Origin: Paramacrobiotus metropolitanus | Taxonomy: Eukaryota; Tardigrada; Eutardigrada; Parachela; Macrobiotidae | Assembly (NCBI RefSeq): GCF_019649055.1 | Contig: NW_026570307.1 | Span: 496,001 to 560,000 of the forward strand | DNA length: 64,000 nt | Direction: 5' to 3' | In this document: positions 23,105 to 35,257 of the stretch, piece by piece | Numbering within the stretch: the first letter of the stretch is position 1 | Layout: every line of letters starts with the position of its first letter | Translations under genes and position numbers: made by a program | The notes under the pieces: generated by a model | What the model was told of the DNA's origin: nothing | What the model saw: only the letters and a program-made list of their open reading frames with translations | Database searches by the model: none

Positions 23105-25345
23105 ATGGAGTCCCTAGTCGCCGCACCTGCTTCTATCAGAAGGAAAATCATTATTGATACGGACTGTGGCACGGATGACGCGCAAGCTATCTTGCTGGCC
23201 TTGGCGGAACCGACGGTGGATGTTATTGCGCTGACATGTGTGGGAGGGAATACAGTTCTGGATAACGGTAATTATTAAGATCCATCGAAACTTGAAATTA
23301 GGCAGTAAACAATCAGTCAGGCAAGCAGCAATTAGGCAAACAATTAGGCAGTAAACTGTACCAGTATGCTGAGAGTGCGAAGGACTTGGCGAATAACTGT
23401 AATGTGGTACCGATACTTGTGAATAATTTTCTCATTTTGCATGTATCATGAATAGGCTGATTGCAGTTGCTGAATTGCATATACGTTTAAGTCTAAAAAT
23501 CGAGCTAAACTCGCATATATCGACATTGTTAACTAGACGATCCATGTTTGTAAAAAACATTTCCCATAACGGCTTATACTTCTGTGTTTTCTTTCAGTTT
23601 GCAAAAATACTGCCAAAGTCCTGACGGTCACCGATCGGCGTGACGTAAGTTTCTATGCTAGCCTCATATCGGCAAAGTTTCTGAAATGTTCTTAAAAAAA
23701 GTAATTTCAGTTTTGTCATGGAACATATTTCTGAACAGTTGATATCGCATCGTAGGTTCTCGTATACCGGGGTTGTGCTGCTCCGCTCATTGGCAATGCC
23801 GAATCGGCGAACTTCTATCACGGACACGACGGTCTGGGTGACTGTGATCCGCATGTGTACCCCGACGTGGAAGTCAGACTGCAGCCTGAGCCTGCGGCGG
23901 TGGGATTGATTAATCTGGCCAAACGCTATCCGAAAGAATGCACTCTTGTGTGCTTGGGACCGCTGACCAATGTGGCCCTCGCCATGAAGCTGGATGCGGA
24001 GTTCACACAGAACCTGAAAGAACTAGTCATCATGGGCGGAAATCATGAAGGTGCGAATGCAGCTGTCTATGTTGTCTGGAAGCGATTTGCTCGAATGGTG
24101 CAGTAGATCTGCATGGAACTTCAGCTAACACGATTTTAGAGAACTGTTAAAATATAGACTAAGAAAAATGCACGTTGGCGTGCATTGACAGACCGGAGCG
24201 CGGCAGCTACTGCGCTACCATTCTTAACAATTAACACAATCAATAATTTTACTTAACAACATAACCAGCCAGCAACATTTTCGTAATGACCTTTCGTAAC
24301 AACCTTTCGTAACGGACACAGATACATTTTTGCATTGGTCCTGAATTAAGAGGACCTCCGCTACGCTCCGGTCGATTAAAATTTGCAAAATTGTTACTAT
24401 AGGTCAAGGCAATCATTCAGCATCTGGTGAATTCAATTTTTACTATGATCCGGAAGCGGCCAGTATTGTGTTGAGTGGTGCGGAGTGTCCGGTAACGACA
24501 GTCGGGTGGGAAGTGTGCCTGATGCCCGAAAACCAGTTTAAATCGGTAAGAGATACCGTTGCGCTACCGATTACGTCCATATACTGAAGCCAGCAAATTC
24601 GCAATTAACTCCATACATTGCAGTTTTAACTGTACTGACTGCCATATATATAGGTTACTGTGTACATATTTGTTGAATTTTTGAGCATTTGGTTTAAGCG
24701 ACAACATTATGAAATTAGAGGTAATCGTAGTGCAATGGCATTATGGTAGTAGATCACGCAAGGGCGTAAAAATGCTGTATTTGCCTACAGACACACACAC
24801 TTCAGATCGAAGAAATAGCATAAGCTTCCCTGAAATAGACAGTTTTTTCTCTATAGGCGAAGGAGCCACAATTTTAAATGCAGCAGGATGACTGCACATT
24901 CCCATCAGAAACTTTTTTTTGCGCTCGAAGTAACTGAATTCATTTGCAGGAATGGTTGGACAAATTCTACAACACCAACGAGCAGCCAACCCCGCAAGGC
25001 CACTTCCTCCACCGCATCCACGAGCGCGTTATCGAGTATCTGCGGTCGAAACACGTTGAAAACCCGGAGAACATGGCTATGACGATGTGCGATGAATGGG
25101 CGGTGGCGGTTTGTATCGATCCGTCCATTTGCCGGCGCTCGCAGATCTGGCCCACCCGCGTCGAACTGTCCGGCAAATATACGCGCGGTCAGTGTGTCGT
25201 GGACAAGCGGAATTACTGCCTGCCGGCGGAGGGAAAACGCAACGTCCGTCACGTTCTGTCGTTGGATATTGAAAAAATGAAGGAGCGATTAATTACTATG
25301 TCACAACTGAAGGCATTTCCCAGGCCGTTCAAAAGCAGCGAATAA
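23105..25345 (+). CDS. nucleoside hydrolase (inosine-uridine preferring type)
   Basis: Hydrolyses the N-glycosidic bond of ribonucleosides in nucleoside salvage, probably in the cytosol since no signal peptide is seen. Five exons close to 347 residues: 23105-23267, 23598-23644, 23756-24050, 24403-24545, 24950-25345. The N-terminal metal and ribose motif reads DTDCGTDDAQAIL (usual form DTDPGxDDAxAI). Further family signatures are GNAESANFYHGHDGLG, LGPLTNVALA, VIMGG, and SGEFNFYYDPEAA. The C-terminal active-site block is MCDEWAVAVCIDPS. At the place where many bacterial and protozoan enzymes carry the leaving-group His this protein seems to have Cys, so substrate choice or rate may differ. That alignment is from memory. 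Length is normal for the family (310-350). Single copy in the window. Confidence 0.92.
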
Positions 25346-25614
25346 TGGGAAACTGGAAAGACTTGCTTCCTATGAATAACTGTCCGCTTTTGCAGAAACA
25401 TTAATGGTTTGACAACTTTGACTGCATCTCTGTTTTTCAGGAATTAAAATACCATCATAGTTCTTCTAAACAGATTTAATTTTGCATTTTGTGAAGCGTG
25501 ATAATTAATACTGGGAAATTCAAAATACCATGAGTTTTGGTTAACTGATAATTTATTTTTCTCGGTGACATACGAATACGGTAAATGAGAAGAACAAAAA
25601 CGTTCACGAAATGC
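25346..25614. other. convergent 3' spacer
   Basis: About 270 bases between the stop codons of the nucleoside hydrolase (+) and the unknown 340-residue gene (-). It holds both 3' UTRs. Nothing else seen. Confidence 0.5.
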
Positions 25615-27201
25615 TTATGAGTAAGTTATTTCGGTTCGGTTTCTGGTAAATTCATTATTCCCGGCATTCTGTTGTCGGATCATGGGAATGGCAAACTGCA
25701 CCAGTAAACCGGCTTCCCATACTTGCAACGGTGAGGCCAATGGCACAACATAACGATACGAAGAGCCATCTGAGAGTTTCGGATAACAGATAATTTCTTC
25801 CGTATACATCAGCTCTACTTCACCGTAGCTCCACTCTTGACTACCCAGCACTCTTTCGATCTGTATAACGGACTCCGTTAGATTTTTCATTAGTTCTTCG
25901 AATTGCCGTGTGGTTAAACGCGCCAGCAGTCCATCGCAGACTTTGGTGAGAAATGCTCGTCCATCTAAGCCACTGAACCAGTGTGCTGATTTTGAGGTCA
26001 CGGTCAATGCGGAGGATTTCTGTAAATGTGTAAATGTACAACCCACAATAAAATCTATTAATAACTGGAAATTTAGTATGATTATTGGAAAATTTGGTAT
26101 ATGGTTATTATTAATTTAGTATTTAGTATATTTAGTATTTAGTGCTCTTCACGGTAGGACCAAATTACTCGTAGAAAAAATCTACCTGCAGTTGCAAATG
26201 ATTGGCGGCCTGTATATCCAATAAACCACAGCTCAATCGATGCGTCAACGCTGCATGCTTTGTCCACATTATAGGCAGTGTATGGTGGTGACGGCTTTTT
26301 TCGTACAACCATTGCAGTTGCTCCGTGAAATATCCATGCTGGAAATGATTATCCCGCATTATCATCATCCGCCAACAGTACTTCGATGGTGTATGGGAAA
26401 AGGAAAAATCACACAGGAAGTGTATGTCACGGGATAATCTGTGCAAGTAGTCCACCGAACTGGCTAGGATTCGGGCACTCAGATTGGCAATGACGACAAC
26501 GGGAAGTGGATTCCGGCCTACAACCCGTTAGGAATAATCCTTTTACAATTTGAAGCATTAGCTTAATCATGCGAAGCATTATTAATACGTATGTCCCGAC
26601 GCACCCGCATACGTATGTCCCGCTTTTGTGCAGTTATACGCTCAGCACCTTTTGGTAGTTTGCTAACCATAAGAATTTACTTTATTCTTGACAGCATGTA
26701 GCGATTGCTGCAGAATGCACATGCTAACATCGTAGTGCTGTGGCATCTAGCGTCGCCATTTCTGGCCTATTCGTATTATTAAGGTGAACACCGAAAATCG
26801 TAAGTAATGTTCTATGCCCAAAATGTTAATACAGATTAAAACATTTTTCTAGATTTTTAAAATTTTTAGCTTTTGTTTTTGCCTCGGATCAGGGCGTGGA
26901 AAAGCCTTAGCTTACTTGAATATTTGCTTACGAAGTTGAGTAAGTTTTCCCAGTGCCGCTGCTGCATAACCCGGTCCACTTCCCATACCAGAAGTAGTGC
27001 ATCTGGTGTGACCCCGTTCCCATCATTCGCGCTGCCCAGAAAATCCCCGTGAAACAATTCGGAGCATTGAATACAACTGAAAAATTGTTTGGATTCTTCT
27101 GCCGACTTCTTAACATGCTGGAATACATTATCAAACAGCAAGGACGAGCAGGTGACGTTGGCGCCTACAACATGTAGAGCGACTTCCTTATAATCGGACA
27201 T
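25615..27201 (-). CDS. unrecognised 340-residue protein
   Basis: I do not recognise this gene. Three minus-strand exons fit exactly: 27201-26916, 26517-26186 and 26019-25615. The start is ATG TCC GAT TAT at 27201. The protein begins like an alpha/beta fold (YKEVALHVVGANVTC), has a hydrophobic strand (TPDALLLVWEVDRVM) followed by HWENLLNFVSKY, then a second strand (NPLPVVVIANLSARIL). The middle is His/Arg-rich (YEKSRHHHTLPIMWTKHA). The C-terminal third is helical, then beta-like (EEIICYPKLSDGSSYRYVVP). There is no signal peptide, TM helix or P-loop. The two exposed-looking hydrophobic strands suggest a Rossmann-like or pseudo-nucleotide-binding fold, which is only a guess. The ORF is preserved over all three exons, so it is probably functional. 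Confidence 0.7.
26060..26142. repeat. AT-rich short repeat TATTTAGTA
   Basis: Within the intron between the last two exons of the unknown minus-strand gene, TTTAGTAT-like units recur several times. It looks like simple-sequence expansion. Confidence 0.5.
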
Positions 27202-28510
27202 GTTACATAAAATTTTCTCACCGCAGGGAAAATTCAAAATCAAGGAAAATATTAACTGTACTAGTAATTAATTCAATATTCATGAAATATTCATGAACTG
27301 ATATAAATTATATCTGTAGATTCTTTGATCTGGTCTGTCCATCGAACAATGTCGTCAATGTGCAGTTCAGTATTTTTAGACTTCCTGCGGATTACTGCGA
27401 CAAACTTATCAAGCCGAAAATTCCGTACTGGAACTTGAATTATTTTGTTAGAATGTTAATTATTTATTCAACAGTTGTCACTCAGTAATTAGGTTTATTA
27501 AGGAAGTGCTAGTGCCTATTTTTACTGTCTTTGCAAGCAGCGTCTATCGCATAAGTTTTCTAAAGCCTAAATTTTTAACTCTAAACATACAGGTGGTATT
27601 GGTTTTAGGTTAGTTGCCAGGTTTCTCATGAAGAATCTGCCATGTAAAAAATTAATAATCCTTGTAAGTAATAACTTCCCTGTATATTGTGCAACAAAAA
27701 CAACCACAATCATGTAAAACAACAACAAAGTCACGTAAAACAGTTCTTTTAACTGTTGTACGGGTCACGAATCCTGATATTACAGCCTACTCGTAGTGGG
27801 CTGTAACTGCAATTTTTGCACGCATGTGCACCAAACGTTCTCTTCGCTCAAGAATTCAGTAGACAAAAATTTTAAAAACACATAAGCTAAGACAGAATAA
27901 TCTGGATAATAATATCAGAGATTCGTATTTATATACGAATCGTTTACTTCATCATACAACGTGCAGTAATTCCCCAGAGGTTTGCAATGCTTTGCAGTAC
28001 AATACATAATATAAGCTCTGCATGGCGCATGCACGGTCTCGTAATAATTACTCGTAGCATATTACACAGTTACTTAAATGTATGACTTAAGCTGTATTTG
28101 AACCGGTTGTAAGCTACTAACTGCAAGAGCAAAATCATGCGACTAAAAATGAATAAGTAACATAATTTAGCCCTACGCATGCACCCTATTATTAAAATAT
28201 TATTACTAGTACCGTAAGTTTTTAGACATTATTATTCATTAATTTGGCAAAAGAAATACTAAGCTAGTGATCAGTACGTACAATGTTATTGCAATTATTT
28301 TAAATCAGAAATATACATCAGTTATTCGTGTTGTTCTTTCTACTGACTGTGCAGTTTTCTTCGTCAACCAATAAACTTATACTACGGACAACGTTGATCT
28401 ATAAATATTTTATCGATTAACATTGATCAATCAATTCATAAATTTTTTTACATTATTAATCCTGACATTAATAAACCTGGTAATTCTCTAAACTACAAGA
28501 ATTCAAGACA
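27202..28510. other. divergent intergenic region
   Basis: A 1.3-kb AT-rich spacer between a minus-strand and a plus-strand gene, so it must hold both promoters. A short inverted repeat with a TATA-like centre (ATTCGTA TTTATA TACGAAT) lies near 27920-27940. Two copies of TACTCGTA occur at 27788 and 28049. No exon seen. Confidence 0.45.
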
Positions 28511-30643
28511 ATGGGAACCCCACGATATTCTTGCACCGAATGCTCAGGAAAGATCCAGCAACTTGAATCAGATTTAATGGCAGCTAATTATCGAATACAG
28601 CTAATGGAACATCGTTATAATCAGATTACGAACTTGGTTAGTAGGTATGCATATGATAAACGTAAATATTACTGGAATAATTCTTTCGTGTCAAATATTA
28701 TAAAGATAGCATGATTATTCGTATAATTAGTCTACGTACGTAAGCGCGCTTACGTACGTATCTGCCCATTCAGTTCCAAAATGATTTTTTCAAAAAGTAA
28801 CTAAAAAATTTGAATTCCCTAAACGTTTGAACGTTTCCCTAAACGCTTCCCTAAACGAATTTGAAATCAAACGTCATCAGTACTAGTCTGATGACGTACT
28901 ACCAGTAACTACCAATACAACTACGAAACTACCTATAATTTTGGGCAAGACCAGTCTAACTCGTATTTTTCGTCATTCTGTAAAAATGAAAGGATTAATT
29001 CTCTGAATACTTATTTTTGAAGAAAAATTAGTTATTATTTCCCTTAGCGTAAGTTAGTAAATTAAAGGTGAATTCGTTTTAGTTAACATTATTACTATTT
29101 GGGTTTATTTTGTAACGATCGTTAACAAAATAGCTAGAGTATTACAAAAAAGTATGATCTACGATTGCGATACATAGATATCGTACAATTGTACATAATG
29201 CATGCAAAAAAGGTATTTCTGAAATTCTCACTGTAGGTGCAAAGTGAGCTAAGTCTTAAAACTTCTAAAACTTTAAAACCGTTAAATTCTTGACTCGGGA
29301 TCGAAAGGGTTGACGGCCGTATTGACGGTTTCTCTGATAGTTGTATTTGTGTTACGCGCAGGTTATGGAGTGGCGATGCTGAAGCAGCAATTTATTTGTT
29401 CAATCTTGATCCAAGTTTTGCCGCGAGATCGGGAACACAGCGAAATGACGACAACTCAGACACAAATTCACAAAGGTCACCACGTGAACCCTCTCAATTC
29501 GAAGTGGCCGTGCTACCAACGCAGTTCAGTTTATACCACCCTGTATCTCCTACTAATGCGTCACCGAGAAATTACATGGCAGGCACATCGCCGAGAGATT
29601 TACAAACTGATCCTGACGTGCGCGGAATGTATACTGGACCGCCTGCTCCTGATCAGCTTCAGGGCGCTCGGAATCATTTGGTGCGCTCAAAAATCAGTAG
29701 CCAAAGTATGAGTAATGTATCCTGTTCATCGAAAACGGCGAAATTCCGGAATGCTAGCGGAAATTCCGTGACATCCTTCAAGAAAATTCCGTCGCGAGTA
29801 TTAAAAAACCCGGAGGCGTATACGTCACTTCCGGTGGTCAACCTGACCTTTGGAGATCCTGTCCCTAATTTCAATCAATGTAAAGGGCTAGTAACTGTAT
29901 GATCTGCATCAATAATAAAATTCAAAGAACCGACTGCGAGTAAAGTATGTAGTAATTTTAAATTGTTCATGCACAATTTAAAAAAACTGCGCAGCCACAG
30001 TTCGTATATTACATTTTGCACTGCCACGTAATGGTAATGCAGGCACACTATACGTAGGCACGACAATTATTTATATGGTAAATTTAATTTTTGTAATATT
30101 GTTGAATCTCTTTCTTTCTGTTCTATACTCATATATATACAGTACGTGGTTAATTAAATGATTTCTGAATTATTTGCAAAATATCGGTTTTCGTTTAATT
30201 TTGTGAATATTCTGCATGTGAAAATTCGAATAACGATGAAGTCCAGGAGTAAAGTTCATATGTCCATTTACACCTTTCACTGCACAGGGTTTTTTTCAGT
30301 GTCTTTGGCAGCAAATGCGGCGTCTCACCGTGGACCGCGGGCGCTTCCCGCATCACCATTCGAACGGCTTCCAGGGGAAATGCATAGAAGTATGCATTGT
30401 TCTATGCCTTCCGCTGCAGCTCTGCGTGGTGACCTATCTTATGGCAGTGGTGCTTATGGTACTATCAGTTCATGGGCATCGCCAGAATTATTTGTGAAAA
30501 ATCTCACTAAAACCGGACCGGAAGTGGAGTATTCGCCGTTGCGCGACTACAGTATGTCGCAGATCATGTTGGCAAACACCGATGCTGAAATACAGCACAT
30601 CCAAGACAGGAGCGGTCACGATGCGCTAAGATTTCCTTATTAA
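28511..30643 (+). CDS. unrecognised serine-rich protein with short N-terminal coiled coil
   Basis: Not recognised. Exons 28511-28644, 29362-29879 and 30300-30643 join in phase to 331 residues. The first donor is taken as AG|GTATGC at 28645 because it gives the phase needed by the second exon. The N-terminus has a CxxC pair (YSCTECSGK) followed by a heptad-like helix (IQQLESDLMAANYRIQLMEH). The rest is polar and probably disordered, with many SPR/SPT motifs (NSQRSPREPS, HPVSPTNASPRN) that could be proline-directed phosphorylation sites. The last exon ends DAEIQHIQDRSGHDALRFPY. This looks like a cytoskeletal or scaffolding protein, but that is inference from composition. It contains a 28-bp perfect palindrome in intron 1. 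Confidence 0.6.
28733..28760. repeat. 28-bp perfect palindrome
   Basis: TACGTACGTAAGCG is followed directly by its reverse complement, giving a perfect 28-bp palindrome in intron 1 of the serine-rich gene. About 60-100 bases further on, CCCTAAACG occurs three times (28818-28858). Confidence 0.95.
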
Positions 30644-31063
30644 ATTAAGCTCGACTTTATTACTCCGCGTATTGACAATAAATAGGTGATTGATTAAGCA
30701 TGAGACATGAATACCACTACTGTGGTATAAGTTGGTCAACAAAACGATTTTTTACTGATGATATAATATTACAATAATTATAATATAATACAGAATTGAA
30801 ATTTTTGATTTGAAACGAAAATACAGTGGCATGAGTCGCCGGCGTTTCTCAACAGTTGTTATTAAATTTTTATCTCACTGGCGTGTGAAACATCTAGAAT
30901 GTCATACAAAGTGGCATTATCTGATTTGCGGAAGAGTTGGGATCGCGAAGAAATTGGATGATCTTTTAGCGTTGCCTGCGTAGAACCGAAATGCAACCTT
31001 TCGTTTTTGACATATTAATATTTAATAATTAATATCGCCCATGCTATGGTGACATCTGTAATG

Positions 31064-31246
31064 TACGAGGACATTTGGGTGCTGTGAACATACCCTGCAC
31101 GATTAGGCTGCGATGAACAGCTGGTTAGCCGTAGCTCGCAACGCTACTGATATCACAATCTGAATGCAAACGGCTATAAATTTAGCCGGCTGTTCATCGC
31201 AGCCTAATCGTCCAGGGTATGTTCACAGCACCCAAATGTCCTCGTA
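31064..31246. repeat. 60-bp inverted repeat with 63-bp loop (MITE-like)
   Basis: Left arm 31064-31123 (begins TACGAGGACATTTGGGTGCT) and right arm 31187-31246 are reverse complements with about two mismatches. It could be a small non-autonomous transposon of foldback type or a transcribed hairpin. I see no clear target-site duplication. Confidence 0.8.
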
Positions 31247-31411
31247 GCGATTTTACTGTTGACCGCAGTTCACAGACTGCATGTTTTGAGCCTATAAGAA
31301 AGAAGTATTCGTAGTTAATAAGTGCGTAATTTTCTGAAAACGAAAAACAACAAAATTTAATGTTTATTATTACATAATTATTAATTACAGCTTCTGTACT
31401 CGTACTTGTGC

Positions 31412-31448
31412 CATAGAAAAGGAAAATACTGTATTTTCCTTTTCTATG
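31412..31448. repeat. 37-bp near-perfect palindrome
   Basis: CATAGAAAAGGAAAATAC and its reverse complement flank a single central base. It lies only 165 bp from the larger inverted repeat. Confidence 0.9.
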
Positions 31449-31806
31449 CTTGTGCATTTCTATTTCGACTTCCGGTATGAACTTCGAGCTCATGCCTCAT
31501 GGGCCTTGTCGTTTGTGCCGTTCCGCTTGCCATTGCTGTTGCGCATTTTCCGACGTGAAAACGATGCATCTGGCATTTGCTGATTTGCATTCTGCACTTT
31601 CAGTGACTTTTTTATTTTGATTCCTTCTTTTAGTCTGTCAATTTTGCCACTGAAATCTTGTCGCACGAATGATTAAACTGACTATTGTTATCTATGAGAG
31701 CAGTCACTAGAACTCTTTCGTAACCGAACCTCTGTTGAGTCCGAAATATCCGCGAACTGCAGGCTGCAGCGTTGAGCCCACTCATCTCCCTCACGTTCTC
31801 GTCACC

Positions 31807-34370
31807 ATGTACAACGGAATTGGTCTGCAGACGGCCCGTGGTTCAGGCACCAACGGGTACGTCGTCCGCAATCTCTCCCTCGTGCGCAATCGCCGTGAGA
31901 AAGTCAACTACAAAACCGAGGCCGATCTGGCCAAATCGGAGATCCGTGATCGGGAGCCCAATCTGGAGATCCTGGAGCATGAGCGTAAACGCAAAATTGA
32001 GCTGGAGTTGCTGGAACTGCGGGAGATGTTGGAGACCAACAGCACCGATCCCGCGTTGATCGAGGAGAATATCCGCGCCTACCGCGCCACCCTCCTGGCA
32101 GAAATGAAGTCTACGACGGAGGTGGACCCGGAGACGGGACGGGTGGTGGTGGCCGGGACGCATCAGATGGCGGCGGCCAATCTGACGCGCAATCAGAAGC
32201 TGCGCGATGCGTTCGGGATTTCCGATAAGTTTAAGGACGGCACGTCGCTGGACGCCAAGGAGACGGTGGGGAAGAAGAAATATGCGCTGATTAAGGATCC
32301 CGATGATGATTTCCCCAAGGTTAAGAAGGAAGGGAAGAAGAGACGGGAGGAACGCGAAGAGGAGGAGCCCCGCGGTAAACGCAAGAAAGATGAGAGTGAA
32401 CGACGTGATGAAAAGAAAAAAGCCAAAGAGGATGAGGAGAAAAGTAGAGGAAGGGATATTAGTCGGCAGAATTCGCGGAAAGAGGAGAAACGGGAGAAAT
32501 ATCAACAGCAGTCATCTAGAGACGAAAGGAAACGCGAAGAGGTATGAAATCTTTGTATTTTATAATCTGGATTTTACCTTATAAGTTTAATCGTATTTTG
32601 GGATTGTTTTTAAATTTTTTTTTACGTTGGAAGTCTCATTGGCCGTTGTGATGATATTTCTATTATTCAGTAGAATTGCATTGATATATCATAAATACAA
32701 ATTTGCATATCCTGCTAGAAAATCATAGGAAAAAATTGTGACATATTTATGCAAAGCTTGATTAGTAATAGGTAATTTTTTACAACTCTGCGTCAAGTTA
32801 TTCTGCAGCCGTTATACTACGGAAATCAGTTGAAGATTTCACTGAATATGTGTTGTAATGTTGTAAATGGTGATTATAACTGTGTTCAGTGCTGAGATGA
32901 CGGATTGTCTAGACGTGATATGAAATTGGTGAAAAATACTTAATAAAAAATCATAGATTTTAGCGCGTTTTTGTTAGTTACTTATACGCTGTCATTCCAG
33001 TTTGCGAAATGAGGTTTGTTTGTTGGATTACTATGTAGCTATCGGGTGATGTGTGGTTTTGCCATACTCCCTTATTTTCTAGATTTTAAATTATGGAAAA
33101 GTTTCTTATAAATATTTTCACGAGCATCTTCGCTTTTTATAGTGCATATCACACCTGGGGCGATACTTGTGTTCCACAGTAAACATTGTAAATTATTTTA
33201 AATAATAGTCTTTTCGTTTTTATATGGTAGTTGTGCTTATGGCGACTTTTGAATCTGCAGAAATCATTTTCTCCATCTCCGCGCAAAGATCGCCGTTCTC
33301 CTAACCGAGACATTCCATTGAAGGATTCATCCGTGTATAGAGCCCGTGATGGCGACGCCAAATCACGCCGTTCTCCTGGACGCGAAACGAAAGGCCGCCG
33401 TTCCCCCGACCGGGATATGAAATCGCGTCGATCTTCTGATCGCGAAATGGGCCGACGTTCTCCAGATCGAAGCGCAAAATTTCGTCACTCACCCGATCGC
33501 GATGCGAAATTACATGGCTCTCCAGTCCGCGAAACCAGGGGCCGTCGCTCACCTGAACCGGACATTAAATCGCGTCGTTCTCCTGATCCCGAAATGGCAC
33601 GGCGGTCGCCTGTTCATGGTACGAAATTCCGTCGTTCTCCCGATCGCGAAGCGGAATCACGTAGATCTCTAGTTCGCGAAGCCAGAGGTCGTCGCTCCCC
33701 TGAACGGGATATGAAATCACGTCGCTCTTCTGATCGCGAAATGGCGCGACGGTCTCCTGATCGCAGTGCAAAGTTTCGTCGTTCCCCCGACCGCGAGGAG
33801 AAATCGCGTGGATCTCCGGTCCGGGAAACCAGAGGCCATCGTTCCCCCGGTCGGGATATTCAGTCGCGTCGCTCCCCGGATCGCGACACCAAGACTCGCC
33901 GTTCCCCTGAGCGCCCACCCCGCACTCACCGATCGACCGAACGGGACGTGAAGCCGCGCCGTTCACCCGATCCCCCCGCGAAATCCCGTCGATCGCCGTC
34001 CAGCAGTTCCTCCTCGTCGTCATCTTCCAGTGATTCCAGTGACTCATCTCCATCACCGCCGCGAAACAAGCAAACTGTCCGGCGCAGTCCTGTACCGCGT
34101 AAAGCCAACCCTTCTCCACCGCCACAACGCCGACGCAGGGAGTCTTCCTCACCCGGCACACCCAATCCGTCACAATGGAAGCCGGAGCGCCGTTCTTCAC
34201 TGTCTAATCGACGCAGCTTGCCACGCGATGCCAATGGGAAAGTCGTTCAGGAGAAGAAGTCGCCGGTCCGGCGGAGACGGTCGCCCACACCGGAGAGACG
34301 CCGGGATCGACGGGATGATCGACGAAGTCGATCACCGGAACGGCGGCGGAGGGAGCGGTCGTACAGTTGA
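31807..34370 (+). CDS. SRRM2: SRRM2/CWC21-type spliceosome RS protein
   Basis: Serine/arginine-rich component of the spliceosome, nuclear. Two exons, 31807-32541 and 33261-34370, give 614 residues. The first 30 residues (MYNGIGLQTARGSGTNGYVV, then RNLSLVR) match the SRRM2/Cwc21 signature that contacts Prp8 near the catalytic centre. The cwf21 helix follows (EILEHERKRKIELELLELR) around residues 60-100. The rest of exon 1 is charged Lys/Glu-rich. Exon 2 is a long RS domain built of degenerate units like RRSPDRDxKS, then a poly-Ser run and a final Arg-rich tail (RRRRERSYS). It is far shorter than vertebrate SRRM2 (over 2,700 residues) and nearer in size to short invertebrate and fungal forms. 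I used the ATG at 31807 rather than upstream near-cognate codons because it begins the conserved motif. Confidence 0.93.
33300..33990 (+). repeat. degenerate RS-domain tandem repeat
   Basis: Coding repeat within the SRRM2-like gene. Units of 8-12 codons centred on RRSP(D/E)R recur more than 20 times with a related DNA sequence (CGTCGTTCTCCTGATCGCGA and variants). Variation between units is mostly at third positions and in the D/E residue, typical of old slippage or unequal crossover under selection. Confidence 0.85.
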
Positions 34371-35257
34371 GCGAATTGCAGTATGCAGTATCTGTTGTAT
34401 TTGTGGGTGGCGTTATATTGGGCTGTTTTCAAGCATTACGGATAAATTGACTGTCAAGGAAATTGCATTATATTTTAATAATCGTATCACAACGATGCTT
34501 TCATTTGTTTATATCCCGCTTTTGTTCGCGTGGAACTGTATTTCCAGTTTGTGTTGTCCGAGGTGTGTTTCAGACTTTCAGTTATAATTGAAGGAGGAAT
34601 TTGCAAGAATATGAAGCGTTTGTGTTGTTTTAAAAATCATGTCTTAACTACTCCGTGGAAAAACGGTAAATTTACTGGCTGAGATAATTAAATCACTTGG
34701 TTTTCGATTGACAAAGCACCGAAAGTGATTTTCGAAACTGGGAATGTTAAATTTCATTACTTTTGGTTCCCAGTCAATGGCACTTATATCAATGATAAAA
34801 TTGCTGAGCGGCGATTAAAGCAGTATTCTAAAAAGCTGAAGGAAGTTAAGGAAGATCGTAGTTGTTTCTTCTAAATTTCACGATTCACATCGATAAAGCA
34901 CTCATTATACATGCGCTACATAAAATATTGTACATTCACGCTAAAAGCAATAAGACATCCAAATCCATAACTATTTGTGCCACAAAACAGAAGCGCTAAC
35001 TCATTTAAAACTCATAAAAAGAAGGCTTGCAATAAAACTGGCCATGCAACAATCTGGCCAAGCGCGAACGATACTTTCCAGGCACAAACTATATACAATC
35101 AAAATCTGACACTGAAAAGACGACGACGAGAGTTTATGTAAAAACGAAATAAAAGCAAAAAGTATTATGAAATTTGGTCTCAAACTATGAGCTTGGAAAC
35201 GCTGAGAACATTTTACTCTATACAACGCCGGTATTGGACCCATATATGGAGGCGTCT
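34371..35257. other. convergent 3' spacer
   Basis: Holds the 3' UTRs of the SRRM2-like gene (+) and ANKLE1 (-). AT-rich, no exon or repeat of note. Confidence 0.5.

Larger units (their letters stand above)
30644..31806. other. intergenic spacer with two hairpin repeats
   Basis: Between the serine-rich gene and the SRRM2-like gene. It contains the two inverted repeats listed separately and the SRRM2 5' UTR and promoter. No conserved exon seen. Confidence 0.5.

Noticed and set aside
24170-24375. tRNA-like or structured element in a nucleoside hydrolase intron (GACCGGAGCG with CGCTCCGGTC)
   Set aside because: The stems do not form a cloverleaf and there is no anticodon arm; only a 10-bp inverted repeat remains.
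31843-32505. 220-codon open frame on the minus strand across SRRM2 exon 1
   Set aside because: It is antisense to a well-matched conserved protein, has low-complexity content (runs of Phe/Leu) caused by Lys/Glu-rich codons on the other strand, and no domain.
33300-33990. Regular repeats considered as a CRISPR array
   Set aside because: The repeats are coding, degenerate and without unique spacers; the genome is eukaryotic.
33565-34200. 211-codon open frame on the minus strand across the RS domain
   Set aside because: Product of the RS repeat codon pattern; antisense shadow.
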